From Parasediminibacterium sp051861445 (lineage in GTDB: Bacteria; Bacteroidota; Bacteroidia; Chitinophagales; Chitinophagaceae), in NCBI GenBank assembly GCA_051861445.1, contig JBHYCS010000015.1, forward strand, positions 54,182-118,181: a stretch of 64,000 nucleotides of DNA, written 5' to 3'. The notes under the pieces were generated by a model, which saw only the letters and a list, made by a program, of their open reading frames with translations, searched no databases and had not been told where the DNA came from. Positions 43,385-51,655 of this stretch are shown in pieces; position 1 is the stretch's first letter, and each line of letters starts with the position of its first letter. A program made the translations under genes and the position numbers.

Positions 43385-44305
43385 ATGTCTTTAGTAGTTG
43401 TAGGCTCAATGGCCTTTGATGCAATTGAAACACCATTTGGTAAAAGTGATAAAATTATTGGTGGAGCAGGAACATACATTGCTTGGTGTGCCAGCAATTT
43501 TACCAGTGTAAAACAAATTTCTGTTGTTGGTGGAGATTTTCCTCAAGCAGAATTAGATGCATTAACTGCTAGAAATGTGAATTTAGAAGGTGTGCAAATA
43601 AAAAAAGATGAAAAAACCTTTTTTTGGAGTGGTCGTTACCACATGGATATGAATTCTAGAGATACTTTGGTAACAGAATTAAATGTGTTAGAAAATTTTG
43701 AACCAGTTGTGCCAGAAAGCTTTCAAGATTGTGAGTTTTTAATGTTAGGAAATTTAGTGCCAGCTGTTCAAAGAAGTGTGATTGAACAATTGAAAACTAG
43801 ACCGAAGTTAATTGTAATGGATACCATGAATTTTTGGATGGACATTATGTTGGATGAATTGAAAAAAACATTGGCACTAGTAGATGTATTAATGGTGAAT
43901 GATAGTGAAGCCAGACAATTAAGTGGCGATTATTCTTTGGTACGTGCTGCTCAAAAAATAAGTGCAATGGGACCAAAATTTGTGATTATTAAAAAAGGAG
44001 AACATGGTGCTTTATTATTTCATGAAAACAAAGTGTTTTCTGCACCAGCATTGCCTTTAGAAGATGTTTTTGATCCAACAGGTGCAGGTGATACGTTTGC
44101 AGGTGGTTTTATAGCACATATTGCTAAAACCAAAGACATTAGTTTCGAAAACATGAAAACTGGAATTATTGTTGGTAGTGCAATGGCTAGTTTTTGTGTA
44201 GAAAAATTTGGTACAGAGCGTTTAAGAGCCTTAACGCATGAAGAAATTAATGAAAGAATTGCTCAATTTGTGCAACTATCTAGTTTCGATATTAGCTTGG
44301 TTTAA
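43385..44305 (+). CDS. PfkB-family sugar/nucleoside kinase
   Basis: A 306-residue kinase of the PfkB/ribokinase family. It starts MSLVVVGSMAFDAIETPFGK and has the GGAGTYIAWCASNF substrate motif and the DPTGAGDTFAGGF anion-hole and catalytic Asp motif. I chose the ATG at 43385 over ATG 43337 or TTG 43307, because PfkB proteins begin right at the first beta-strand. The substrate may be a sugar or nucleoside; this subgroup is not resolved here. It lies directly upstream of the asd leader on the same strand. Confidence 0.88.
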   Translation: MSLVVVGSMAFDAIETPFGKSDKIIGGAGTYIAWCASNFTSVKQISVVGGDFPQAELDALTARNVNLEGVQIKKDEKTFFWSGRYHMDMNSRDTLVTELNVLENFEPVVPESFQDCEFLMLGNLVPAVQRSVIEQLKTRPKLIVMDTMNFWMDIMLDELKKTLALVDVLMVNDSEARQLSGDYSLVRAAQKISAMGPKFVIIKKGEHGALLFHENKVFSAPALPLEDVFDPTGAGDTFAGGFIAHIAKTKDISFENMKTGIIVGSAMASFCVEKFGTERLRALTHEEINERIAQFVQLSSFDISLV

Positions 44306-44347
44306 TAAAAGCGGTAAACAAGCTTTTTTCTCGAAAAATTAATTTTT

Positions 44348-44380
44348 TTTGGAAGAAATACAATAATCCTTTTACATTCG
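44348..44380 (+). promoter_or_regulatory. Promoter of the asd leader transcript
   Basis: TTTG (44348-44351), a 21-nt spacer, then TACATTCG (44373-44380), one base from the -7 consensus, followed by CAC. Transcription should start near 44385, a few bases before the leader-peptide ATG at 44390. Confidence 0.65.
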
Positions 44381-44389
44381 CACAACAAA

Positions 44390-44449
44390 ATGACAAAAAC
44401 AATAAAAAATATCAAACGTATTAAGCTATTCTCAGCAGGGAAGGTATAA
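44390..44449 (+). CDS. asd leader peptide (attenuator peptide)
   Basis: A 19-codon ORF encoding MTKTIKNIKRIKLFSAGKV. Twelve of its 19 residues are Lys (5), Ile (3), Thr (2), Asn or Arg. Lys, Ile and Thr are end products of the aspartate pathway that asd feeds. The last codons (GGG AAG GTA TAA) form the 5' arm of an antiterminator. Ribosome stalling on scarce Lys, Ile or Thr tRNA would leave that arm free to pair downstream; complete translation would cover it. Translation is inferred but the arrangement is textbook. Confidence 0.8.
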   Translation: MTKTIKNIKRIKLFSAGKV

Positions 44450-44510
44450 CCGTTTGTATATATAAAAATACAGCAATAGCCTTCCCAAGTTGGGGAGGCT
44501 ATTTTGTTTT
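44438..44510 (+). promoter_or_regulatory. Antiterminator/terminator attenuator of asd
   Basis: GGGAAGG (44438-44444) can pair with CCTTCCC (44480-44486), forming an antiterminator. The same CCTTCCC is the 5' arm of the terminator, AATAGCCTTCCC (44475-44486) with GGGGAGGCTATT (44492-44503): 12 bp with one G-T pair, a 5-nt loop, and a T-rich tail to 44510. The two structures are mutually exclusive. The leader-peptide stop codon lies at the antiterminator arm. Confidence 0.85.
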
Positions 44511-44570
44511 AATCATATTTCATCATAAAAAAAGTTGTGTAACAACAACTAACCAAGGGAGAAACAAAAA

Positions 44571-45560
44571 ATGAAAGTAGCCGTAGTAGGAGCCACAGGA
44601 TTAGTAGGCACCAAAATGTTGCAAGTATTAGCAGAAAGAAATTTTCCTGTTACAGAATTAGTACCTGTAGCTTCTGAAAGATCTGTAGGCAAAGAAGTTG
44701 TATTTAAAGGTGCTAGTTATAAAGTTGTAAGCATGGCAGCTGGTATTGCTGCAAAACCAGCAGTAGCTATTTTCTCTGCAGGTGGAAGTACGTCATTAGA
44801 GTGGGCTCCTAAGTTTGCAGAAGCAGGCATTACGGTTATTGATAATAGCAGTGCTTGGCGTATGGATGCTACTAAAAAATTAGTTGTACCAGAAGTTAAT
44901 GCACATGTTTTAACCGCTGATGATAAAATTATTGCTAACCCAAATTGTAGCACCATTCAAATGGTAGTGGCTTTGCAACCATTACATGCAAAATATAAAA
45001 TTAAAAGAGTAGTAGTAAGTACCTATCAAAGTGTTACTGGTACAGGTAAAGCAGCTGTAGATCAGTTGTTTAATGAGCGTAAAGGCGTTGATGGACCGAT
45101 GGCTTATAAATATCAAATCGACTTAAACGTAATTCCTCAGATTGATGTTTTCTTAGACAATGGATATACCAAAGAGGAAATGAAAATGGTAAAAGAAACT
45201 TGCAAAATTATGCAAGACGATAGCATAAAAGTAACTGCTACTACGGTTCGTATTCCTGTAGTTGGTGGACATAGCGAAAGCGTAAATATTGAATTTGAAA
45301 ACGAGTTTGATTTGGCGGAAGTAAAATCTATTTTAGAAAATGCACCAGGTGTAATTGTTCAAAATGATGATGCTACTCAATTATACCCAATGCCTTTATG
45401 GGCTCATGAAAAAGATGAAGTTTTTGTAGGAAGATTAAGAAGAGACGAAACACAACCTAAAACTTTAAATATGTGGATTGTGAGTGATAACTTGCGTAAA
45501 GGTGCTGCCACCAATGCTGTACAAATTGCTGAATATCTATTAGATAAAGGATTATTGTAG
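44571..45560 (+). CDS. asd: Aspartate-semialdehyde dehydrogenase
   Basis: A 329-residue NADPH-dependent enzyme that converts aspartyl phosphate to aspartate semialdehyde, the branch point for lysine/diaminopimelate, threonine, isoleucine and methionine. The start MKVAVVGATGLVGTKML is the nucleotide-binding loop. ANPNCSTIQM carries the catalytic Cys126, and VPVVGGHSES-type sequence (RIPVVGGHSESVNIE) the catalytic His. The length matches the family. It lies 60 nt downstream of an attenuator, with no other pathway gene nearby. Confidence 0.96.
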   Translation: MKVAVVGATGLVGTKMLQVLAERNFPVTELVPVASERSVGKEVVFKGASYKVVSMAAGIAAKPAVAIFSAGGSTSLEWAPKFAEAGITVIDNSSAWRMDATKKLVVPEVNAHVLTADDKIIANPNCSTIQMVVALQPLHAKYKIKRVVVSTYQSVTGTGKAAVDQLFNERKGVDGPMAYKYQIDLNVIPQIDVFLDNGYTKEEMKMVKETCKIMQDDSIKVTATTVRIPVVGGHSESVNIEFENEFDLAEVKSILENAPGVIVQNDDATQLYPMPLWAHEKDEVFVGRLRRDETQPKTLNMWIVSDNLRKGAATNAVQIAEYLLDKGLL

Positions 45561-45581
45561 TTTATACGATAGCGGATTATA

Positions 45582-45615
45582 AAAAATGCCTCTCAATTTT
45601 TTGAGAGGCATTTTT
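45582..45615. terminator. Intrinsic terminator after asd
   Basis: AAAAATGCCTCTCAA (45582-45596) pairs perfectly with TTGAGAGGCATTTTT (45601-45615) around TTTT. It is the longest perfect stem seen in the window and separates asd from the sigma-factor operon. Confidence 0.92.
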
Positions 45616-45686
45616 ATTTAAAAAAAATATTTTCACTAATTCCAACCTTTTACACAACTTTTACTCTTTATTACAGCAACATATTT

Positions 45687-46241
45687 TTGGAAAATATACA
45701 ACACATACTAACTGCCACTATTCAGCAAGCAAAAAATGGAAATAGTGAGGCTTTGGCAAATTTGTATGCCCAATTTTCAAAAGCTATGTTTAACATATGT
45801 GTAAGAATGATTGGTAATAGGGTAGATGCAGAAGATGTGTTGCAAGAATCGTTCATTATTGCGTTTAAAAATTTGAATCAGCTAAAAGATGCTGTTCAGT
45901 TTGGTGGTTGGCTAAGAAGAATTGTGGTAAATGAATGTATTCGATACAGCAAAAAGCAATTCTATTTTAACGAGTGGAACGATAGTGAACACGAAATGGT
46001 AATTGCAGAAACAGGTGAAGATTGGTTTAAACAAATAGACATGTCTTTGGTGCATAAACATATAAAAAGCTTGCCTGATGGTTGTAGGCAAGTGTTTAAT
46101 TTATATGTGATTGAAAATTTTGGTCACAAAGAAATAGCCAATAGTTTGGGAATTTCTGAAAGCACTAGCAAAAGCCAATACCATAGAGCAAGACAATTAC
46201 TAAAAGAAAGACTAACTAAAGAAATTGCAATATATGGATGA
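45687..46241 (+). CDS. ECF-type RNA polymerase sigma factor
   Basis: A 184-residue sigma-70-family factor of the extracytoplasmic-function group. Region 2 is NGNSEALANLYAQFSKAMFN followed by RVDAEDVLQESFIIAFKNL. Region 4 is CRQVFNLYVIENFGHKEIANSLGISES with a helix-turn-helix. No in-frame ATG precedes region 2, so the start is probably the TTG at 45687; a rarer start a few codons later is possible. It overlaps the membrane-protein gene behind it by 8 nt. Together they form a sigma/anti-sigma pair that would regulate envelope genes such as the secreted protein downstream. Confidence 0.88.
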   Translation: MENIQHILTATIQQAKNGNSEALANLYAQFSKAMFNICVRMIGNRVDAEDVLQESFIIAFKNLNQLKDAVQFGGWLRRIVVNECIRYSKKQFYFNEWNDSEHEMVIAETGEDWFKQIDMSLVHKHIKSLPDGCRQVFNLYVIENFGHKEIANSLGISESTSKSQYHRARQLLKERLTKEIAIYG

Positions 46242-46986
46242 ATTTAAAAAACATATAAGAGAGCATCTGTCTGAATTAGATGTAGATGTTCCTAGTGCTA
46301 AAGTATGGCAAGCCATACACAAAGAAGTGGCACCCAAAAAAGTATTTCATATACACTCAACAGTGCGTTATGCAGCTGCAGCTTGTGTTATTTTCATAAT
46401 TGGTTTAGGTGTTTGGATGGCTGTAAATAAAACTGAAAATCATCAAAATGTATCAGTTCAACCAACTAAAAAAATATCAATTCCTGCTATTATTGATCAA
46501 AAAGATACAGCAGAAAATAACCCTGTTTTCGCTGATGCATCAAAAAGTATAGCTAGTAATATTCCACAAAAAAAAGTGCTACGTCCTACTATTTCTTCGG
46601 TCAAAAAGCAAGTAGTTACATCAACTACTAATAAAATGGTTTCTACCGATTGGCAAATGCTTGAAAGTGTTGAAAATAGCTTTAAGCAAGTCATTCATTT
46701 GCAAAAAAATCGAATCAACACAACTCCTTTAAATGCTGAAAGTCCTTCTTATTTCAAAGATTTTAGCGTTCAAATTCAACAAATGGAAAAAGATGAATTA
46801 CAAATTAAAAAAGAAATGAAGCAAAATGGATTTAGCAACGAATTACTCGATCAACTCATTAATATTTATCAACAAAAATTGATTTTATTGAAGCAACTGC
46901 AAGGAGAAATTAATAAAACCAATAACAGATATAAACAAAATAGAACACCTGTAGATACTACTAAAACTTATTTTTTAAATATTTAA
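46234..46986 (+). CDS. Putative anti-sigma factor, single-pass membrane protein
   Basis: A 250-residue protein from the ATG at 46234, which overlaps the end of the sigma-factor gene (ATGGATGA), a sign of translational coupling. The N-terminus is a short cytoplasmic region (DEFKKHIREHLSELDVDVPS) and one membrane helix follows (about 45-63, YAAAACVIFIIGLGVWMAV). The periplasmic part is rich in Lys, Gln and Ser and ends with a coiled-coil. The arrangement is that of an ECF anti-sigma factor. No zinc-binding HxxxCxxC motif is visible. Confidence 0.75.
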   Translation: MDEFKKHIREHLSELDVDVPSAKVWQAIHKEVAPKKVFHIHSTVRYAAAACVIFIIGLGVWMAVNKTENHQNVSVQPTKKISIPAIIDQKDTAENNPVFADASKSIASNIPQKKVLRPTISSVKKQVVTSTTNKMVSTDWQMLESVENSFKQVIHLQKNRINTTPLNAESPSYFKDFSVQIQQMEKDELQIKKEMKQNGFSNELLDQLINIYQQKLILLKQLQGEINKTNNRYKQNRTPVDTTKTYFLNI

Positions 46987-47007
46987 TCATTCTATAAAAT
47001 ACACATC

Positions 47008-48285
47008 ATGAATACTAAATTTATTGGAACAGCATTACTTGCTACGGCTCTTTCATTTCAATTGCAGGCACAACAAAAGGCAAGTGGAGAAATTGTTGTA
47101 ATTGGTAAAGCAACTTCTCCAAAAGCTTCGTCTAACAATGAATCTGTAAACGATGCAGATTTAAAAAGCAAAGAAGTATCTGTTGAGGTAAATGCTTCAA
47201 AAACTGCTGACATTTTTATTGAAAATACAAGCAGAAATATAGAAGTAAAAACTTGGGATCAAGCTAAGGTGAAAATTGTAACTACCATCTTTTTTGAAGG
47301 CGATGCCAACAAATTGTCCGATGAAGAGTGGTTTGAAAAATTGAATATTAGTTTAAAATCGCTTGGCTCAACTGTACGTATAAAATCTGGTTCTGTTGGT
47401 AGTGGTACATATAGTTACTTTGGTAATAATTATGCATGGAGTGGTGGTCCATCTAGTGGCGTGGCTATTTTTAATGGAGATGGAGAAAATATAAGAACCA
47501 AATCTGGTAGCAAACGTTTGGTTACTATTTATGTACCAAAAGATAATAAAGTAGATGTTGAAAGTAAATATTCTGATGTAGTTGTATCTACATCTATCAA
47601 CAAAATAGATGCAGATATTACCAATGGTAGCTTAGAACTGCAAGATGTAGGCACACTTTTTCTTCGTTCAAAATATGCAAATGTGGCCGTTGGAAATATT
47701 AAAGTTGCTGAAATAGATTTTATGAATGGTCGCTTTAGTGCAAGAGAAATTGGTGATGCAGATATTGATACAAAATATGCTACTATAGAAATTGCTAGTG
47801 TAGATAAATTAATGGCTAGAAGTACCAATGATGAATACGAAATTGAAGAAGTAGGGGTATTTCAAGGTAGAAAAAACTACGGAAATTTAAGAATTACCAA
47901 ATTGTTGAACTCTTTAGAAATGGATGGAACGAATGCCGATGTTAAAATTAGAAATATTGCTGCTACTGTAAAAGAAATTCGTTTCGATAATAAATATGCC
48001 GATATCCGTTTACCAATGCGTAATATTAAAAATTACACCGTAAATTATATTGGTGCATACAGTAATATTTATGCAGATTTTGAGAAAAAACCTTACGAAG
48101 GAAAAGAAATAAAAACAACCAAAGAAACCGATAATCTAGCATCTCAATTAAGATCAATTCAACGTTCTGTAGAAAAATTTGCAGGCGATGATAATTCAAA
48201 TAGCAAGTTTACCGCTGTTGTAGGCGATGGAAAAGGTGCTACTATAAATATGGTTTGCCAAAATTGCACGGTAGATTTTAAATAA
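47008..48285 (+). CDS. Secreted DUF4097-like beta-helical protein
   Basis: A 425-residue exported protein (signal peptide ending LQLQAQ near residue 22). The mature part consists of short beta repeats such as VDVESKYSDVVVSTSINKID, LFLRSKYANVAVGNIKVAE and DIDTKYATIEIASVDKL. This solenoid-like pattern fits the DUF4097/GIN adhesin-like group of Bacteroidota. Third in line behind the sigma and anti-sigma genes (21 nt gap), it is a candidate target or sensor of that system. A Cys pair (CQNC) lies near the C-terminus. Function is unknown. Confidence 0.72.
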   Translation: MNTKFIGTALLATALSFQLQAQQKASGEIVVIGKATSPKASSNNESVNDADLKSKEVSVEVNASKTADIFIENTSRNIEVKTWDQAKVKIVTTIFFEGDANKLSDEEWFEKLNISLKSLGSTVRIKSGSVGSGTYSYFGNNYAWSGGPSSGVAIFNGDGENIRTKSGSKRLVTIYVPKDNKVDVESKYSDVVVSTSINKIDADITNGSLELQDVGTLFLRSKYANVAVGNIKVAEIDFMNGRFSAREIGDADIDTKYATIEIASVDKLMARSTNDEYEIEEVGVFQGRKNYGNLRITKLLNSLEMDGTNADVKIRNIAATVKEIRFDNKYADIRLPMRNIKNYTVNYIGAYSNIYADFEKKPYEGKEIKTTKETDNLASQLRSIQRSVEKFAGDDNSNSKFTAVVGDGKGATINMVCQNCTVDFK

Positions 48286-48341
48286 AGGTTTACACACTTA
48301 AAACAGCCAATAGTTTTTTATGTTGCTCTATTGGTAATTAG

Positions 48342-48367
48342 TGCCGGGTTTTTACTCGGCATTTTTT
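48342..48367 (+). terminator. Intrinsic terminator after the sigma-operon
   Basis: TGCCGGG (48342-48348) pairs with CTCGGCA (48355-48361, one G-T pair) and a T-run follows. It lies 56 nt after the stop of the secreted protein. Confidence 0.75.
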
Positions 48368-48423
48368 ATTCATGTGCAATACATTCGTTTCTCATTAATT
48401 TTGTGCCTACTTTAAAATAAAAT

Positions 48424-49686
48424 ATGGCGATAACAACTTTGGTAATTATAGGTATTGCAATTACTTTAATATTCATTGCATTTTTTGCAGGATACGAAAT
48501 TGCATTTATCAGTGCAAATAGATTAAATATTGAATTAAAGAAAAAACAAGGTAAACGTAGTGGCATTATTTTAGCCGCTTTTGTTGAAGAGCCTACCAAG
48601 TTTATTGGAACTTGTTTGGTAGGAATGAATATTTTTCTAGTAATTTATGGATTGTTGTTTGATGAGCTTATTCGATTAAGTTTATGGAATCCTGCTAAAA
48701 TAGAAAACGAGTATCTCAAGTTATTTATCGATACATTGTTTTCTGCAATTGTGGTATTGGTATTTGGTAAATTTATTCCTAAAGCTGTTTTTAGAGCAAC
48801 AAGCGAAACGGTTCTTCATTTTTTTGCTCCTGTAGCCAATTTCTTTCACGAGTTATTTTCACCTATTGTTAGTTTTTTTGTTGGCTTAGCTCAATGGATA
48901 TTGAAGTATTTGTTTAATGTAAAAATTAGTGATAAAGCCAATGCTTTTAGCAAAGTAGATTTAGAACATTTTTTTCAACAAACAAAAGAACAAGACGATG
49001 ATAACCAAGAATTAAATACCGAATTGTTCGAAAATGCATTGAGTCTTCCATCTATCAAAATTCGTCAATGTTTAGTTCCACGAACAGAAATTGAAGCAGT
49101 TGAGTTACAATCTAGTATTGATGATGTTAAGCAGTTGTTTATCCAAACTAAACTAAGCAAACTCATTATTTATAAAGGTTCTATCGATCAAATTGTGGGT
49201 TATGTACATTCTTTAGATTTATTTAAAAAGCCACAAACAATCGAAGAAATTTTATTGCCTATTCCTGCTGTTCCAGAAAGTATGAGTGCTACTGATTTAA
49301 TGAACAAGTTTACAAGAGAACGTAAAACCATTGCTTGGGTTGTTGATGAATTTGGTGGAACTGCTGGAATTATTACGATGGAAGATGTATTGGAAGAAAT
49401 TTTTGGAGAAATAAGAGATGAATACGATACCGAAGATTTTGTAGAAAAACAATTGGCAGAAGATGAATTTATTTTTAGTGGAAGATTAGAAACCGATTAT
49501 TTGAATGAAAAATACAATCTAGATTTTCCCGAGCAAAATTCTGAAACCTTAAGTGGCTATATCATTAATCATTTTGAAACGATACCAAAAGTTTCAGAAA
49601 CCATTATTATTCATAATTATCAATTCGATGTATTAACCGTTAGTGATACACGTATAGAAATGGTAAAAATGAAAGTGCTTTTATAG
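48424..49686 (+). CDS. CNNM/HlyC-CorC-family transporter (DUF21 and CBS domains)
   Basis: A 420-residue inner-membrane protein. The DUF21/CNNM membrane domain (about 1-150) has FFAGYEIAFISANRLNIEL and three to four membrane segments. A CBS pair (about 205-335) has LVPRTEIEAV and TIAWVVDEFGGTAGIITMED. The CorC_HlyC domain at the C-terminus (about 345-420) has DEFIFSGRLETDYLNE. The family includes Mg2+/Co2+ exporters and gliding-motility proteins of Bacteroidota. TAATTTTG (48396-48403) is an exact -7 box 20 nt upstream. Confidence 0.88.
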   Translation: MAITTLVIIGIAITLIFIAFFAGYEIAFISANRLNIELKKKQGKRSGIILAAFVEEPTKFIGTCLVGMNIFLVIYGLLFDELIRLSLWNPAKIENEYLKLFIDTLFSAIVVLVFGKFIPKAVFRATSETVLHFFAPVANFFHELFSPIVSFFVGLAQWILKYLFNVKISDKANAFSKVDLEHFFQQTKEQDDDNQELNTELFENALSLPSIKIRQCLVPRTEIEAVELQSSIDDVKQLFIQTKLSKLIIYKGSIDQIVGYVHSLDLFKKPQTIEEILLPIPAVPESMSATDLMNKFTRERKTIAWVVDEFGGTAGIITMEDVLEEIFGEIRDEYDTEDFVEKQLAEDEFIFSGRLETDYLNEKYNLDFPEQNSETLSGYIINHFETIPKVSETIIIHNYQFDVLTVSDTRIEMVKMKVLL

Positions 49687-49758
49687 AGAAGCAATTATTT
49701 TATTCCCAATATTCTAGTAAATATTTTTTATTCTGATAGCATTTATTAAACATTACCA

Positions 49759-50613
49759 ATGGCATCTTTATTTAGAAAAGGCAACGATCAAAGAGCAGAA
49801 ATGAGTTTTGTAGATCATTTAGAAGAATTACGATCTCATATTTTAAGAAGTGTAGTTGCCATTTTGGTAATGGCTATTGTTATTTTTATTTATCGAGATT
49901 GGATATTTGATAACATAATCACAGGGCCAATTAATCCAGATTTTATTAGCTACAAATTATTGTGCAACTTAAGTCACAGTTTACATATTGGCGACGCTTT
50001 GTGTATGCCACCTGTACAGGTAAATATGCAAAGCACCACTTTTGGTGGACAATTCATGAGTAGTATTACTATGGCTTTTATTGGTGGTTTTATGTTGGCG
50101 TTTCCGTATGTTTTTTGGGAGTTTTGGCGTTTTTTAAAACCTGCTTTGCATGAAGTAGAACTAAAAAATACTCGATTCATTATTTTCTGGGTTTCATTTT
50201 TCTTTTTTCTAGGTGCAGGTTTCGGATTTTTTATTCTTGGTCCTTTTACATTTAATTTTTTAGCTGGCTTTCAATTGGGTTATAAAGGCTTGTTAGTTAC
50301 AAAACCAACATTAACCGATTATTTTGATAATTTAACCAATATTATTTTAGGCTGTGGTTTGGCTTTTGAATTGCCTGTTTTAGCATACATTCTTACCAAA
50401 ATAGGATTAATTACACCTAATTTTTTAAAGGCTAGTCGTAAATATGCTATTGTAATTATACTATTGGTGGCTGCATTTATAACACCTAGTCCAGATTGGA
50501 TGAGCCAAATGATTGTGTTTTTACCATTATGGATGTTGTACGAATTAAGCGTTATTATTTCTGCCAAAGTATTTAAAAACGATTTGAAAAAAGAAGCAGC
50601 AGAGTGGAGCTAA
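49759..50613 (+). CDS. tatC: Twin-arginine translocase subunit TatC
   Basis: A 284-residue inner-membrane protein that recognises Tat signal peptides and exports folded proteins. The family start EMSFVDHLEELRSHILRSV is present. Six membrane segments follow, including FMLAFPYVFWEFWRFLKPAL and FIIFWVSFFFFLGAGFGFF. There is a moderately long periplasmic loop between the first two segments (about 45-100), as in other Bacteroidota TatC. TatA and TatB genes are not in the window. Confidence 0.95.
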   Translation: MASLFRKGNDQRAEMSFVDHLEELRSHILRSVVAILVMAIVIFIYRDWIFDNIITGPINPDFISYKLLCNLSHSLHIGDALCMPPVQVNMQSTTFGGQFMSSITMAFIGGFMLAFPYVFWEFWRFLKPALHEVELKNTRFIIFWVSFFFFLGAGFGFFILGPFTFNFLAGFQLGYKGLLVTKPTLTDYFDNLTNIILGCGLAFELPVLAYILTKIGLITPNFLKASRKYAIVIILLVAAFITPSPDWMSQMIVFLPLWMLYELSVIISAKVFKNDLKKEAAEWS

Positions 50614-50642
50614 TTCAATATTAAAATATTATTCATAAACGT

Positions 50643-50674
50643 AAAAAACCTTCTCTATTTGGAGAAGGTTTTTT
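50643..50674. terminator. Bidirectional terminator after tatC
   Basis: AAAAAACCTTCTC (50643-50655) pairs with GAGAAGGTTTTTT (50662-50674), 13 bp and a 6-nt loop, with A and T runs. It separates tatC from the convergent secreted-protein gene. Confidence 0.9.
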
Positions 50675-50709
50675 ATTGGCGTTTTCAGTAGGTGAATATT
50701 TTTAAAGAA

Positions 50710-51207
50710 TTAGTTTCTTGTCTTTTTAAAAAATGATACGTTACCATCTTTATTAATTTCTAATACAGTAGTTTCTTTACCGTTGTTTAAAGAAACATAG
50801 TAATTCAACTCGTCTTTATCATTTGTAAATTCTATTACAGCTTTTACCGTGTAAGGTGGTGCAGGATAGTTTTTGCTGATTTTTGTAATTGCATTTTTAG
50901 GCAATTTATCATATCCAATGGCTTTGCTAGTACCAATTAAATCGCCGTCAAAATTGTAAAAAGCTTCCATGTTTGCACCATCTTGTACAAAAGATGCTTT
51001 AATAAATTTTGCTGTTGTAACCCAAGTTACAGAAGCAGCACCAACAAAGTTTGCTCTAAAATGCGATAAAGCTCTGTAGTTTTCGCTATTTGCAGGTGCA
51101 GCAAATGCAGAAGCAGAAATAGCTATTGCAAAAGCAGCAATCATAACTAATTTTTTACCCAATTCTTGAATAGTGTTTTGTGCGGTTGTTTGAAAGTTTG
51201 TTTTCAT
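50710..51207 (-). CDS. Secreted PepSY-like protein
   Basis: A 165-residue exported protein, started at the ATG at 51207. The frame extends to 51273, but that extension would be a long charged leader before the signal peptide. The signal segment is KKLVMIAAFAIAISASAFAA (about 17-36). The mature part has NFVGAASVTWVTTAKFIKAS and ends in LEINKDGNVSFFKK. The pattern resembles PepSY-like beta-lactamase-inhibitor-type domains of Bacteroidota secreted proteins. It may bind or inhibit an envelope protease; this is speculative. Confidence 0.7.
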   Translation of the reverse strand: MKTNFQTTAQNTIQELGKKLVMIAAFAIAISASAFAAPANSENYRALSHFRANFVGAASVTWVTTAKFIKASFVQDGANMEAFYNFDGDLIGTSKAIGYDKLPKNAITKISKNYPAPPYTVKAVIEFTNDKDELNYYVSLNNGKETTVLEINKDGNVSFFKKTRN

Positions 51208-51655
51208 TGTTTTGTTTTTTGTTGTTTTAAATTTGTTGGCTTTCGCCATGTTTTGTTTTAAATGATAGGTCAAAAGTAAGTGTGCACATTGGGTAAACGG
51301 AGTACGTTTTGATAAGTTACAGTGCTCTTTTATTTTTTTGGATAAATGGGCTTAAAACCTGTGTTAAGCAATGTTAATAATTGGCTGAAATTCAATGCTG
51401 TATTGATTTGTAACTGATTTCTTAAAGAAATCATAAAAGCAGTTATCATAAGGTTAAATGTGGTTGATGGTCTTCACATTTTTATAACAGTGCTTGTTTT
51501 TTTGTGTAACATTACTATCGTTGGTTTTACCTTGAAACTGAGTCGTTGAATGAATATTTATTTAATATATACACTTGTTGTTCTGCCATGTTCATGTAAG
51601 GCAAATCATTGTTCATTTTGTGGGTTAACTACCTATTAATCCTTTAATTTTACGT
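51208..51655. other. About 450-bp divergent gap upstream of the ACP phosphodiesterase
   Basis: No gene is supported. The segment is A+T-rich and contains a 19-bp palindrome at 51415-51433 near its middle. Promoters for both flanking genes probably lie here; TAATTTTA (51645-51652), one base off the -7 consensus, ends 3 nt before the ATG at 51656. Confidence 0.45.
51415..51433. repeat. 19-bp perfect palindrome in a divergent intergenic region
   Basis: TGATTTCTT (51415-51423) and AAGAAATCA (51425-51433) are exact reverse complements around a single A. This compact odd-spaced dyad looks like a dimeric regulator site. It is about 210-220 nt from either flanking start codon. Confidence 0.5.

Noticed and set aside
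44306..44330. Hairpin AAAAGC...GCTTTT after the PfkB gene
   Set aside because: The stem is only 6 bp and A+T-rich. It could be a weak terminator but is not strong enough to list.
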